This document shows positions 34,393 through 42,207 of a DNA stretch of 64,000 nucleotides, in pieces (the first letter of the stretch is position 1; each line of letters starts with the position of its first letter). The position numbers and the translations under genes are program-made. Below the pieces are notes generated by a model. The model was not told where the DNA came from. It worked only from the letters and a program-made list of their open reading frames with translations, and ran no database searches. This stretch comes from Thermomonospora echinospora (GTDB taxonomy: Bacteria > Actinomycetota > Actinomycetes > Streptosporangiales > Streptosporangiaceae), in the NCBI RefSeq assembly GCF_900108175.1, contig NZ_FNVO01000004.1:124001-188000 (forward strand), given 5' to 3'.

Positions 34393-35198
34393 GAGGTCTC
34401 CCAGCGGTGCATCGCCCATTGCTGGGCGGCCTTGACGGCCGCCCGTGCCCAGGGGTGGGTGGCGGTGAAGTACAGCTCCAGCCAGGTGGCGGCCGTGGTG
34501 CGGGCGTAGGCATTGATGGCCTCGGGGTCGGCGTTGCGCCAGGAGGTCACGTCGGTGACGGCGGCCTCGGCGTCTCGTGGGGTGTGGCCGCAGGCGATGA
34601 GGCACAGCACCAGGTCGGCGGGGTTCACCCAGTCGGCTCCGCGGCTGGCGGTTGCCCAGTCCACGAGCATGGCGCCCTGCGGGGTGACGCGCATGTTGCC
34701 GGGAGTGAGGTCGGTATGGAGCAGTGCCCGGCCGGTGAAGTGGCGCAGGTGCTGCGGTGGGGCGTAGTTGGACAGGCGGGCCTCGAACCAGGGCAACTGG
34801 ACGCCGCCCTGCGGGCAGGGGAGCCGGTCGAGGGCATCCAGCGTCTCCAGGACCTTCGGCAGGTCCGGTGAGCCTGGGGCGTAGTCGGCGCGGTGGCCAC
34901 AGACGTACTCGAACCCGAGCAGGTGCCAGCCGTCTTCTGCGGCCTCGAACGCCAGGGCCGGTGCGATGGCGGTGACGTAGGGGTTGATGGCCGCTTCCCG
35001 TTCGAGCTGGGCGGCCTTGGCCGGCTCGCAGGCTCGGGCGCCCTTGAGGAAGACACGGTCGGTGCTGGTGTGCGCGACCGCGACGAGGGCGGAGTTCTTG
35101 CCTTCAGGGATGGGTTCGATCTTCACCACGGCGCCGATGTGTTCTTGGACCGCGTCCCGGACCGCCGGTGGCAGGCTCTCCCACTCCACTCGTTCCAT
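34389..35198 (-). CDS. Aminoglycoside-phosphotransferase-like kinase
   Basis: 269 residues of the APH/choline-kinase fold: a nucleotide-loop-like N-lobe (GKNSALVAVAH, VFLKGAR with the ATP-binding Lys), the catalytic loop LLHTDLTPGNMRV (HxDxxxxN) and metal-binding Asp in AMLVDWATAS. The substrate is unknown, and many members phosphorylate something other than antibiotics. The coupled downstream gene (ATGA) suggests a two-gene unit carried as cargo. Confidence 0.75.
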   Translation of the reverse strand: MERVEWESLPPAVRDAVQEHIGAVVKIEPIPEGKNSALVAVAHTSTDRVFLKGARACEPAKAAQLEREAAINPYVTAIAPALAFEAAEDGWHLLGFEYVCGHRADYAPGSPDLPKVLETLDALDRLPCPQGGVQLPWFEARLSNYAPPQHLRHFTGRALLHTDLTPGNMRVTPQGAMLVDWATASRGADWVNPADLVLCLIACGHTPRDAEAAVTDVTSWRNADPEAINAYARTTAATWLELYFTATHPWARAAVKAAQQWAMHRWETS

Positions 35199-35283
35199 GC
35201 CGGAGAGCCTGCCAGCGGATCATGACCGCCCGTGGGCAGGTCGGGGCCGTGTCCTTGAGTCGATGTCCGTCAGCCGATGTCCG

Positions 35284-35730
35284 TCAGCCGGCGATGCACG
35301 GGTTGGGCGGGCAGCACGGGCTGCGGTTGACCCAGAACTCCTCCTGCACCCGGTACCCGGTGGCGCGGAGCGCCGGGAGCGTACGAGCCACCGCGTCGTC
35401 GTCCATGGCGGCGCCGGGCGGGGGCGGGACGTGGTGCAGGTACTTTCCGGCCAGCCGGTCACAGAACTCGGTGTACTCGGCCGAGTGCAGGATGAACGCG
35501 TGCCAGCCCGGGTCCACCGTCTCGTCCATGGCGAGCCTGACGTGGGGGTTGTCGACGACGGCCTTCAGGAAGACCAGGGTCTGGCCGATCACGCCCTCGG
35601 CGTACGGGCGGGTGACGGACTCGTGCTCCATGACGTAGCCGACGAGCTTGTCGAACACCTTCGGGTCGACCAGCTCCCTGGGATCCTTTGCGCCGGCCGC
35701 CTTCGCGGGGCGCTCTGCCATCACAGTCAT
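35284..35730 (-). CDS. GRDP-like protein with a Cys/Pro-rich tail
   Basis: 148 residues. The core resembles glycine-rich-domain-containing proteins (MDETVDPGWHAFILHSAEYT, FCDRLAGKYLHHVP), with conserved Asp, Trp, His and Tyr. It ends in an odd tail RSPCCPPNPCIAG carrying three Cys and four Pro. The tail may bind metal or be a modification site; this is speculation. It is divergent from the HTH-TPR regulator 216 bases away, with GGTGCG repeats between them. A 14-base tandem repeat (35263-35290) spans its stop codon. Confidence 0.6.
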   Translation of the reverse strand: MTVMAERPAKAAGAKDPRELVDPKVFDKLVGYVMEHESVTRPYAEGVIGQTLVFLKAVVDNPHVRLAMDETVDPGWHAFILHSAEYTEFCDRLAGKYLHHVPPPPGAAMDDDAVARTLPALRATGYRVQEEFWVNRSPCCPPNPCIAG

Positions 35731-35814
35731 GCCTGCTCCTCCTCGGTCTCGGATGTGGCCTGAGCTTGAACGCCTTCGCCACCCAGGAGACCCCAGGCAG
35801 CGCCCCCGGGCCGC

Positions 35815-35865
35815 GGTGCGGTCAGTGCCGTACGGTGCGGTTGGTGCGAGGCGGTGCGACCGCCT
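35815..35865. promoter_or_regulatory. GGTGCG iterons and palindrome upstream of the HTH regulator
   Basis: GGTGCG occurs at 35815, 35834, 35843 and 35853, with spacings of 19, 9 and 10 bases, so all copies lie near the same helical face. The last copy is part of a seven-base palindrome AGGCGGT-gcg-ACCGCCT (35849-35865). The array lies in the divergent intergenic region between the GRDP-like gene and the HTH-TPR regulator. Likely an autoregulatory operator. Confidence 0.5.
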
Positions 35866-35946
35866 GACGACCCTTGGCGAGGCGCGTTACCGTGCGCGAA
35901 AGGGGACCACCACACCGTTGCGTGGGCGATGACCACGGAGAACCGG

Positions 35947-37329
35947 ATGGCCGACTCGACCTTCCAGCCACGCACACCGCTCGCGCAGCTGATGGCCCTG
36001 GTGGGCTGGAACGGGGACCGGCTGGCACGCGGTCTCAACGCGTTCGCCCAAGCGCAGGGACGCCCCGAGCGGCTCCACCCCAAGACGCCCTACAAATGGG
36101 TACGCGGAGAGACACCACGCTCACCGTGGCGGGCACTGACCGCAGCCCTGCTCAGCGATGCCCTCCAACGCCCGGTCACCACTGCCGAACTGGGCTGGCC
36201 GGAGGACGATCTGCAGTGCGTGTCGGCGATCACAGGGCTCCAGGTCCCCTGGACTACATCTGGAACCTTGCGCGGGCTGCGCACCGTCACCGACGCTGGC
36301 CCCATGGATCGGCGCCTGTTCCTGATGCTGCTGGGGGCCGCAGCCACCTCACCGGCACACGAGTGGCTCATCGCCCGCCAGGTCGGCGACACCGGCCGGG
36401 CCTCCGGCGCGCCGGTGCCACTGGAGGTCGCCGACCGCCTCGACCAGATCGCCGGTCACCTGCGCCGCATGGACGACCAACTCGGCGGCGGGCAGCTGCT
36501 CACCCTGGTCCACCAACACCTGCGGTACGTCACCGGCCTGCTCGACGAGCGCCGCTACAGCGACACCGTCGGCCGCCGACTCCACGCCACCGCCGCCGAA
36601 CTGCTCAGGCTGGCCGGATTCATCTGCTTCGACTCCGGGCTGCACGCCCGCGCCCAGCGATACTGGGTCACCGCCCTGCACGCCGCCCACACCGCCGGTG
36701 ACCGCGCACTCGGCGCCAACATCCTCGGATTCTGGTCCTGTCAGGCGAAAGACATCGGACAGATCCGCGAAGCGATCACCCTCGCTGAGACCGCCCGCAC
36801 CGGATACCCGGGTGCCAGCCCCAAGGTCTCCGCCATCCTGGAGCTGCGCAAGGCCGAGGCCTACGCCAACGACCATGCGGCCACCGATACCCGCCGCGCC
36901 ATCGACACCGCCTTCGACACCCTCACAGGCGCCCCGGCCTCAACAGGCCACCCCGATTGGGCGTACTGGATGGACGAAGCCCACGCCCACGCCCAAGCCG
37001 GTTACTGCTACCTACGCCTCGGCGACCACAGCCGCGCCCGCGCCCACCTCCGCAGCGGGCTACGACTCCAGGGCGCCGGCTACTCCCGCGAAGGAGCCCT
37101 GCGCCGGGTCCTCCTCGCCACCAGCTACGTGCAGCAGGAACACCCCAACCTCGACGCCGGACTCGCCCAAGCCCACCAGGCCCTCGACACCCTGACCGGC
37201 GAAGTCGACTCCGCCCGCTGCCTCGGCCACCTCTCCCATCTCGTCGACCACCTGACCCCACACCGACGCTCACCCGAGGTACGGGAATTCATCGACCGAG
37301 CACGTCCCCTCATGTCGCCTGCTCGATAG
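35947..37329 (+). CDS. HTH-TPR transcriptional regulator
   Basis: 460 residues from ATG 35947 (GGAG six bases upstream; ATG 35929 is possible). The N-terminal domain (PLAQLMALVGWNGDRLARGL ... LHPKTPYKWVRGETP) is the divergent helix-turn-helix found in many actinomycete regulators. A long TPR-like part follows (ALHAAHTAGDRALGANILGF, LAETARTGYPGASPKVSAIL, AHAHAQAGYCYLRLGDHSRA). It may sense a signal peptide or metabolite through the repeats. Its own promoter region carries the GGTGCG array. Probable control gene for the neighbouring modification and integration genes. Confidence 0.7.
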   Translation: MADSTFQPRTPLAQLMALVGWNGDRLARGLNAFAQAQGRPERLHPKTPYKWVRGETPRSPWRALTAALLSDALQRPVTTAELGWPEDDLQCVSAITGLQVPWTTSGTLRGLRTVTDAGPMDRRLFLMLLGAAATSPAHEWLIARQVGDTGRASGAPVPLEVADRLDQIAGHLRRMDDQLGGGQLLTLVHQHLRYVTGLLDERRYSDTVGRRLHATAAELLRLAGFICFDSGLHARAQRYWVTALHAAHTAGDRALGANILGFWSCQAKDIGQIREAITLAETARTGYPGASPKVSAILELRKAEAYANDHAATDTRRAIDTAFDTLTGAPASTGHPDWAYWMDEAHAHAQAGYCYLRLGDHSRARAHLRSGLRLQGAGYSREGALRRVLLATSYVQQEHPNLDAGLAQAHQALDTLTGEVDSARCLGHLSHLVDHLTPHRRSPEVREFIDRARPLMSPAR

Positions 37330-37539
37330 GCATCGGCGACCTGCTGAGAACGGATGCGCTCGGCGCTTAGTTCACCCCCCGTGAGCGCGTAGGAGCCCGC
37401 CCCTGCGGGCACGGCCTGATCAAAGGCCACTCGTTCACCGGCTTGCGGAGCCTTTACCGGGACTGCCGCCAAGACGGCGTGCTCGGCGGTTCTTCATAGG
37501 TGCATGGGGACCAGGTGACCGTCATGGGTCATCCAGCAA

Positions 37540-38460
37540 ATGAACGACACACCTTCCACTCCGGAAGCCTCCGGCGCCGACCGGCACAGTCCAGGCTCCG
37601 GAACCAAGGTGCGACGGCTGCTGCCGTTGACCGTGTGGCTGTGCTCGGACACCAGCGCCACGGCCAAGACGAGCGGCCAGAGTCACGGTGGCGGCAGCGC
37701 AGAGGGCGAGTACTGCCCGCTGCACCGGCGGACCGTGGGCCATCAGCTGGCCCGGCATCTGATCACGGCCTGCACGCGGGAGGGTGATCTGGTCGCCGAG
37801 GCTTACACCACGAGCGAGGCGACGCTTGCGGCTGCTGCTGGGCTTGGCCGGCGGGCGGTGGCCTGCGTGCCGGACTTCCCGCTCGCCCGGCGTATCCGTG
37901 CCCGTCTTGATGCCGCCCTGCCTCACGAAGTGGCGGCCCTGGCCGCGATGCGGCCGTGCCGTCCCGACCAGATGGCCCGTGGGCTGGCCGACCATCTCGG
38001 CCAGGTAGAGCTGGTCATCGCAGCGCCACCGCCGTACCGGCACGACGGTCAAACGCGCAGGGCTTCTGCCGGGGACCACCGGTGCCCGGTGTGCCGGACC
38101 GGGTTCTGGATGAACAGCCAGGAGCGTTTCCGGTCGTTCATGGCGGCGGCCTGGCAGGTGCTGCGGCCGGGTGGGCGTCTGGCCGTCATCACCACCGCCC
38201 GCCACGAGCACGGACGGCTCGTGGACGCCGCGCCGCGCATCATCCGTGAGGCGGCCGGGCTGCGGTTCCGCTACGTCCAGCACATCATCGCGGTCCGAGT
38301 ACCCGTCGAAGGGGACACGCTCGTCGTCCAGGCCGAACCGCGTGGCCTTGCCGAACTGCGGGATGTCCGGTCCAGGGCGTTGCCGCCGGTGGCCAAGGTG
38401 CACGCGGACGTGTGCTTGTTCACCAAACCCTTCCCTGTGGGTCGGGACGGTGACCGGTGA
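37540..38460 (+). CDS. Methyltransferase-fold protein with degenerate catalytic motifs
   Basis: 306 residues. Its middle aligns with the active methyltransferase encoded next: LITACTREGDLVAEAYTTSE here against VISAYTRPGDHVLDPMCGIG there, and LVIAAPPPY against LVLTSPPY. Motif I has lost the Gly-rich loop and motif IV has become AAPPPY, so SAM binding and catalysis are doubtful. A CPVC pair (HRCPVCRTGFW) and an upstream Cys (EYCPLHR) could form a zinc site absent from the partner. It overlaps the active gene by GTGA. It may be a target-recognition or regulatory subunit. Confidence 0.7.
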   Translation: MNDTPSTPEASGADRHSPGSGTKVRRLLPLTVWLCSDTSATAKTSGQSHGGGSAEGEYCPLHRRTVGHQLARHLITACTREGDLVAEAYTTSEATLAAAAGLGRRAVACVPDFPLARRIRARLDAALPHEVAALAAMRPCRPDQMARGLADHLGQVELVIAAPPPYRHDGQTRRASAGDHRCPVCRTGFWMNSQERFRSFMAAAWQVLRPGGRLAVITTARHEHGRLVDAAPRIIREAAGLRFRYVQHIIAVRVPVEGDTLVVQAEPRGLAELRDVRSRALPPVAKVHADVCLFTKPFPVGRDGDR

Positions 38461-39350
38461 CTGCCAACGACCAGACCACCGGACACCGGGACGAGACGCT
38501 GGCCTCGGTCCTGGTGACCGGACAGCAGCCCTCTCGCCTGCAGCGCCGGGGCCGGTATCTGGCGGAGTCGATGCGGCATCCGGGCAAGATGCTGCCCGCC
38601 ATCGCCGCCCAGGTGATCTCCGCCTACACCAGGCCCGGGGACCACGTGCTCGACCCGATGTGCGGGATCGGCACCACCCTGGTCGAAGCCATCCACCTCG
38701 GCCGCAACGCCGCGGGCATGGAGTACGAACGCGACTTCGCGCGGATGGCCGCCGACAACGTCCGCCATGCTCAAGGGCAAGGCGCGACCGGGGCGGCAGA
38801 GGTCGTGTGCGGGGACGCCCACACCGTCACCACCACCCTGTCGGGGCTGTGTGGGCGCGTGGCGCTGGTGCTGACCTCACCGCCGTACGGCTCTCACACT
38901 CACGGCCATGTGCGCTCGGGCCGCGACAACGGCGGCGGAAAGCTCCTCAAGCAGGATCACCGCTACTCCCACGACCGCGGCAACCTCGCCCACCAAGGCA
39001 TCGACGACCTCTTGCACGGGGTCGGCCGCATCCTGGGCGGCAGCGCCGAACTCCTACGACCGGGCGGTGTGCTGGCCGTCACGGTTCGCCCGATCCGCGT
39101 CAAGGGCGAGTTGGTCGACCTTCCCGGCCGTGTGATCGAGACCGCCGGGCGGGCGGGGCTCGTTCTGACCGACCGCTTCGCCGCGCTGCTGTGCGGGCTG
39201 CGGGATGGCGGGCTGGTCACCAGGGCCTCGTTCTTCCAGATGCTCGAAACCCACCGGGTACGCGAGCGAGGAATGCCCGCCTGCGTCACCGCACACGAAG
39301 ACCTCCTCATCTTCCAACGGGCCCGCGACGTGTCGGGAGGCGGGCGATGA
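38457..39350 (+). CDS. DNA methyltransferase (SPPY type)
   Basis: 297 residues starting with GTG that overlaps the upstream stop. SAM motif I is HVLDPMCGIGTTLVEAIHLG (about residues 62-81) and catalytic motif IV LVLTSPPYGS (about 139-148). TSPPY is typical of N4-cytosine and some N6-adenine DNA methyltransferases; RNA enzymes of the Trm11 kind share the fold. Motif X and the target part are not obvious, which fits with help from the degenerate partner. No restriction endonuclease gene is adjacent. The ATGA overlap with the zinc-ribbon gene continues the operon. Confidence 0.8.
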   Translation: MTANDQTTGHRDETLASVLVTGQQPSRLQRRGRYLAESMRHPGKMLPAIAAQVISAYTRPGDHVLDPMCGIGTTLVEAIHLGRNAAGMEYERDFARMAADNVRHAQGQGATGAAEVVCGDAHTVTTTLSGLCGRVALVLTSPPYGSHTHGHVRSGRDNGGGKLLKQDHRYSHDRGNLAHQGIDDLLHGVGRILGGSAELLRPGGVLAVTVRPIRVKGELVDLPGRVIETAGRAGLVLTDRFAALLCGLRDGGLVTRASFFQMLETHRVRERGMPACVTAHEDLLIFQRARDVSGGGR

Positions 39351-39745
39351 CGCCCCAGCACCGCCAGGCGCGGCGGACCGGCGGAGACAGGACTACGGAA
39401 CTGCTGGCCTGGCTTCAGCTCGGGACGTGCGGCAGATGCGGCCGGGCCCGCTACCTGTCCCGCCGCGAAGCACGCCGGGCAGCACGCATCGCCGCACCCG
39501 GGACCAGGCTGCGCGCCTACCGCTGCGGGACCTCCTGGCACCTGACCACCCCCGCCGGCCGGCCTCAGCTCATCGCCCCGCCCGTCACCGTGCCACCGCC
39601 GCAGGTCCGTCAAGTGCGTGGACTGGACCTTGGACGCCGAGTCGAGCGTGCATATGGGGGCCGCCGGTCGGGTGTCCCGGTCCCGGAACGGGATCGGTCG
39701 GCCGGACGGTGGCCGGGCACCGCCTGTCCTGCGGGGGAGCGGTGA
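39347..39745 (+). CDS. Small zinc-ribbon-like protein
   Basis: 132 residues, ATG 39347 overlapping the methyltransferase stop (ATGA). The core has CGRCGRARYLSRREARRAAR and then YRCGTSWHLTTP: two close Cys, a later Cys and a His, enough for one zinc site around a basic helix. Such small proteins are common in actinomycete integrated elements. Probably nucleic-acid binding; function unknown. Confidence 0.6.
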   Translation: MTPQHRQARRTGGDRTTELLAWLQLGTCGRCGRARYLSRREARRAARIAAPGTRLRAYRCGTSWHLTTPAGRPQLIAPPVTVPPPQVRQVRGLDLGRRVERAYGGRRSGVPVPERDRSAGRWPGTACPAGER

Positions 39746-39921
39746 CCGGCCAGGGCAGGAAGCTGCGCCTGGTCACGCCGGACGAGCCGCCACGGCTCAC
39801 CCCGGGTGCGGCCGGGATGCTGCTGCGGATCCTGCTCAAGGCCACTGCTCAGGCATCACGACCACACGACGAGCAAGGGATCGAATCATGCAACACAAGC
39901 CACCCGCCGAAGAACAACTGA
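39742..39921 (+). CDS. Small hypothetical protein
   Basis: 59 residues starting with GTG at 39742, overlapping the zinc-ribbon stop as GTGA. Contains KLRLVTPDEPPRLTPGAAGM and a Leu-rich helix LLRILLKATAQ, then a polar tail. Supported by translational coupling only. It overlaps the start of the recombinase-like gene by 34 bases. Confidence 0.45.
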   Translation: MTGQGRKLRLVTPDEPPRLTPGAAGMLLRILLKATAQASRPHDEQGIESCNTSHPPKNN

Positions 39922-40325
39922 AGGGGTCCAAGCCGTCGAGGACGCGGTTCGCGTTCTACGGACGGCAGGCGTTCAACGGCCCCTCCTACCCACGGCAGCT
40001 CGGCAGGGCCTGGACGCTGCTCAAGCCCTGCGGCGCAGACATCGCGGCCGTGTTCTTCGACATCGACACCTCACCATCGATCCACTGGTCGGACTGCGCG
40101 CAGGCATGCGAGTTGATCGACATGCTCACGCGGAGGGAGCACACCTTCCACGCGGTGGTGTTCGGGCTGTCGCACAAGGAGGCCCACGCCCTGTTCGACC
40201 CCGACTTCCCGCTCTTTCGCATCCCCTTGTGGATGCCCGTCTTCGAGCCACCCCAACGACTCGGAGGCACCCACGGACCCGTGATCGGCTCAGCAGTCGA
40301 CGACGAGCAGGCAGGGGAGAAGTGA
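39888..40325 (+). CDS. Catalytically dead serine-recombinase N-domain paralogue
   Basis: 145 residues. From residue 20 it follows the next gene closely: RFAFYGRQAFNG against RFAFYGRVSTED, IAAVFFDIDTSPSIHW against IVAEFFDVDKSRSIPW, FHAVVFGLSHKEAH against FDAVVIGEPHRAFY, and FPLFRIPLWMPV against FPLFEHFGVPLWVP. The catalytic Ser of YGRVS is Ala 28 here and the Arg of PHRAF is missing, so it cannot make the covalent DNA link. It ends after this domain, without the DNA-binding recombinase part. It could heterodimerise with the integrase and control direction or activity. This is an inference. Confidence 0.75.
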   Translation: MQHKPPAEEQLKGSKPSRTRFAFYGRQAFNGPSYPRQLGRAWTLLKPCGADIAAVFFDIDTSPSIHWSDCAQACELIDMLTRREHTFHAVVFGLSHKEAHALFDPDFPLFRIPLWMPVFEPPQRLGGTHGPVIGSAVDDEQAGEK

Positions 40326-40327
40326 GC

Positions 40328-42019
40328 ATGCGGTTCGCGTTCTACGGCCGGGTGTCCACCGAAGACAACCAGGACCCCGAAGCCTCCCGCGCCTGGCAGC
40401 TGCGCCGCGCCCACGCCCTCATCGAAAGCCGGGGCGGGCAGATCGTGGCCGAGTTCTTCGATGTCGACAAGTCGCGCTCGATCCCGTGGGCGCGGCGTCC
40501 GCACGCCTCCGCGCTCATCGAGCAGCTCAAGAACCCGGGGCGGGAGTTCGATGCGGTGGTGATCGGGGAGCCGCACCGGGCCTTCTACGGCAACCAGTAC
40601 TCGCTGACCTTCCCGCTGTTCGAACACTTCGGCGTGCCGCTGTGGGTGCCCGAGGTCGGCGGGCCGATCGACCCGGCCAACGAGGCCCACGACATGATCA
40701 TGGGCGTGTTCGGTGGCCTGTCCAAGGGCGAACGCAACCGGATCAAGATCCGCGTCCGTTCCGCCATGGCCGCCATCACCGCCACCGAAGGCCGCTACCT
40801 GGGCGGACGTCCACCCTACGGCTACCGGCTCGCAGACGCCGGACCCCACCCCAACCCCGCCAAGGCCGCCGACGGAAAACGCCTGCGCAAGCTGGAACTG
40901 GACCCGGTTGCGGCTCCGGTGGTGCGCAGGATCTTCTGCGAGTTCCTCGGCCTCGACGGCGGCATCGAAAAGGGGCTGTTCGCGATAGCCGAAGGGCTCA
41001 CCCGAGACAACATCCCTTGCCCATCGGCGCACGACCGGGCGCGCAACCGCCACCGGGAAGGAGCCGCCTGGTGCAAGAGCGCGGTACGCGCGATCGTGAC
41101 CAATCCCCGCTACACCGGCCGCCAGGTATGGAACAAGCAGCGAAAAGACGAGGTCCTCATCGACGTCGATGACGTCGCCATGGGGCACACCACCAAGCTG
41201 CGGTGGAACGACCAGGACACCTGGATCTTCTCCGAGCAGGTCGTCCACCCGCCGATCGTCGACGATGCCACCTTCAACCTTGTCCGGCAGAGACTCACAG
41301 CCCGCCGCAACCAGACCGGCGGCACCAAGGCCCGCGAGCGCACCAAGCGCTCCTACGCACTACGCGGGCTGCTGTACTGCGGGTTGTGCAACCGCAAGAT
41401 GCAGGCCCACACCTACCGCGAGTACATCTACTTCCGCTGCCGCTACCCCGAGCAGTACGCCCTGGCCAACAAGGTCCACCACCCCCGCAACATCTTCGTC
41501 CGCGAACGCGAGGTGACCGCGCTCCTGGACACCTGGCTGGGCAAGACCTTCACCCCGCACCGCCTCAAGGAACTCATCGCCGACACCCAGACAGCGCCCC
41601 AGATGGACGACACAGCCCTACGAGCCAAGGCGAAGATCGCCGAATGCCACGCCAAGCTCGCCCGGCACCGCGCCGCGCTCGAAGCGGGCGCCGACCCGGC
41701 CACCATCGCCCAGTGGATCGCCGAGACCAACACCGAACTCAAGATCGCCGAATCCCAGGCCCACACACCCACCGACCGGCAACCCGCCCTGACACCCGAA
41801 CAGATCGACGCACTGATCACCGCCTGCGGCGGCCTCGTCCAAGCCCTACAAGACGCCGAACCCCAGGACCGCCAGGACGTCTACCGCCAGCTCGGCATCC
41901 GGCTCACCTACGAGCCCCGGAAACAGGAAATCCGGGTCGAAACCAGAATCGACCCGGATCAACTGACCCCTCATGATCCCTGCCATGGGGTAACAGTGCG
42001 TGTCCGAGGGGGGACTTGA
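40328..42019 (+). CDS. Large serine recombinase (element integrase)
   Basis: 563 residues from ATG 40328 (GGGGAG eight bases upstream; GTG 40322 overlapping the previous stop is possible). The resolvase domain has catalytic Ser 10 in FYGRVSTED. Then come the long helix region SKGERNRIKIRVRSAM, the recombinase domain (LGGRPPYGYRL, AAPVVRRIFCEFLG), a zinc ribbon (LLYCGLCNRKM with a later CRYPE) and a coiled-coil C-terminus. It would integrate and excise the element without host ligase. Its last six codons (42002-42019) lie inside the 3' end of the tRNA-Leu gene, so the C-terminus is fixed by the attachment site. Confidence 0.9.
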   Translation: MRFAFYGRVSTEDNQDPEASRAWQLRRAHALIESRGGQIVAEFFDVDKSRSIPWARRPHASALIEQLKNPGREFDAVVIGEPHRAFYGNQYSLTFPLFEHFGVPLWVPEVGGPIDPANEAHDMIMGVFGGLSKGERNRIKIRVRSAMAAITATEGRYLGGRPPYGYRLADAGPHPNPAKAADGKRLRKLELDPVAAPVVRRIFCEFLGLDGGIEKGLFAIAEGLTRDNIPCPSAHDRARNRHREGAAWCKSAVRAIVTNPRYTGRQVWNKQRKDEVLIDVDDVAMGHTTKLRWNDQDTWIFSEQVVHPPIVDDATFNLVRQRLTARRNQTGGTKARERTKRSYALRGLLYCGLCNRKMQAHTYREYIYFRCRYPEQYALANKVHHPRNIFVREREVTALLDTWLGKTFTPHRLKELIADTQTAPQMDDTALRAKAKIAECHAKLARHRAALEAGADPATIAQWIAETNTELKIAESQAHTPTDRQPALTPEQIDALITACGGLVQALQDAEPQDRQDVYRQLGIRLTYEPRKQEIRVETRIDPDQLTPHDPCHGVTVRVRGGT

Positions 42020-42086
42020 ACCCCCATGCCCCGTGAAGGGCACTAGCACCTCAAGCTAGCGCGTCTGCCTATTCCGCCACCCGGAC
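42002..42086 (-). tRNA. tRNA-Leu (anticodon GAG)
   Basis: An 85-base cloverleaf read on the minus strand. The acceptor arm is GTCCGGG / CTCGGAC (one G-U) and the anticodon stem CTAGC / GCTAG with loop TTGAGGT, giving anticodon GAG. The long variable arm TGCCC / GGGCA is typical of Leu tRNA, and the T-arm is GGGGG TTCAAGT CCCCC. No encoded CCA. Its 3' end overlaps the recombinase gene, marking the element's attachment site. Confidence 0.93.
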
Positions 42087-42207
42087 CTGCGTACGCACGC
42101 ATCAGCGCGCGGCGCGTGCCAACGATACCAAAGGTCCTGACTCGCGGCGAAGTCGATCGCGGGGCACGATGGACGGGGTGGGAGGTGACGGCGTGGAGGT
42201 GGAAGTG

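Noticed and set aside
38171-39346. Long open frame before the zinc-ribbon gene
   Set aside because: Overlaps both methyltransferase genes in another frame; only the part from ATG 39347 has coupling and a plausible Cys pattern.
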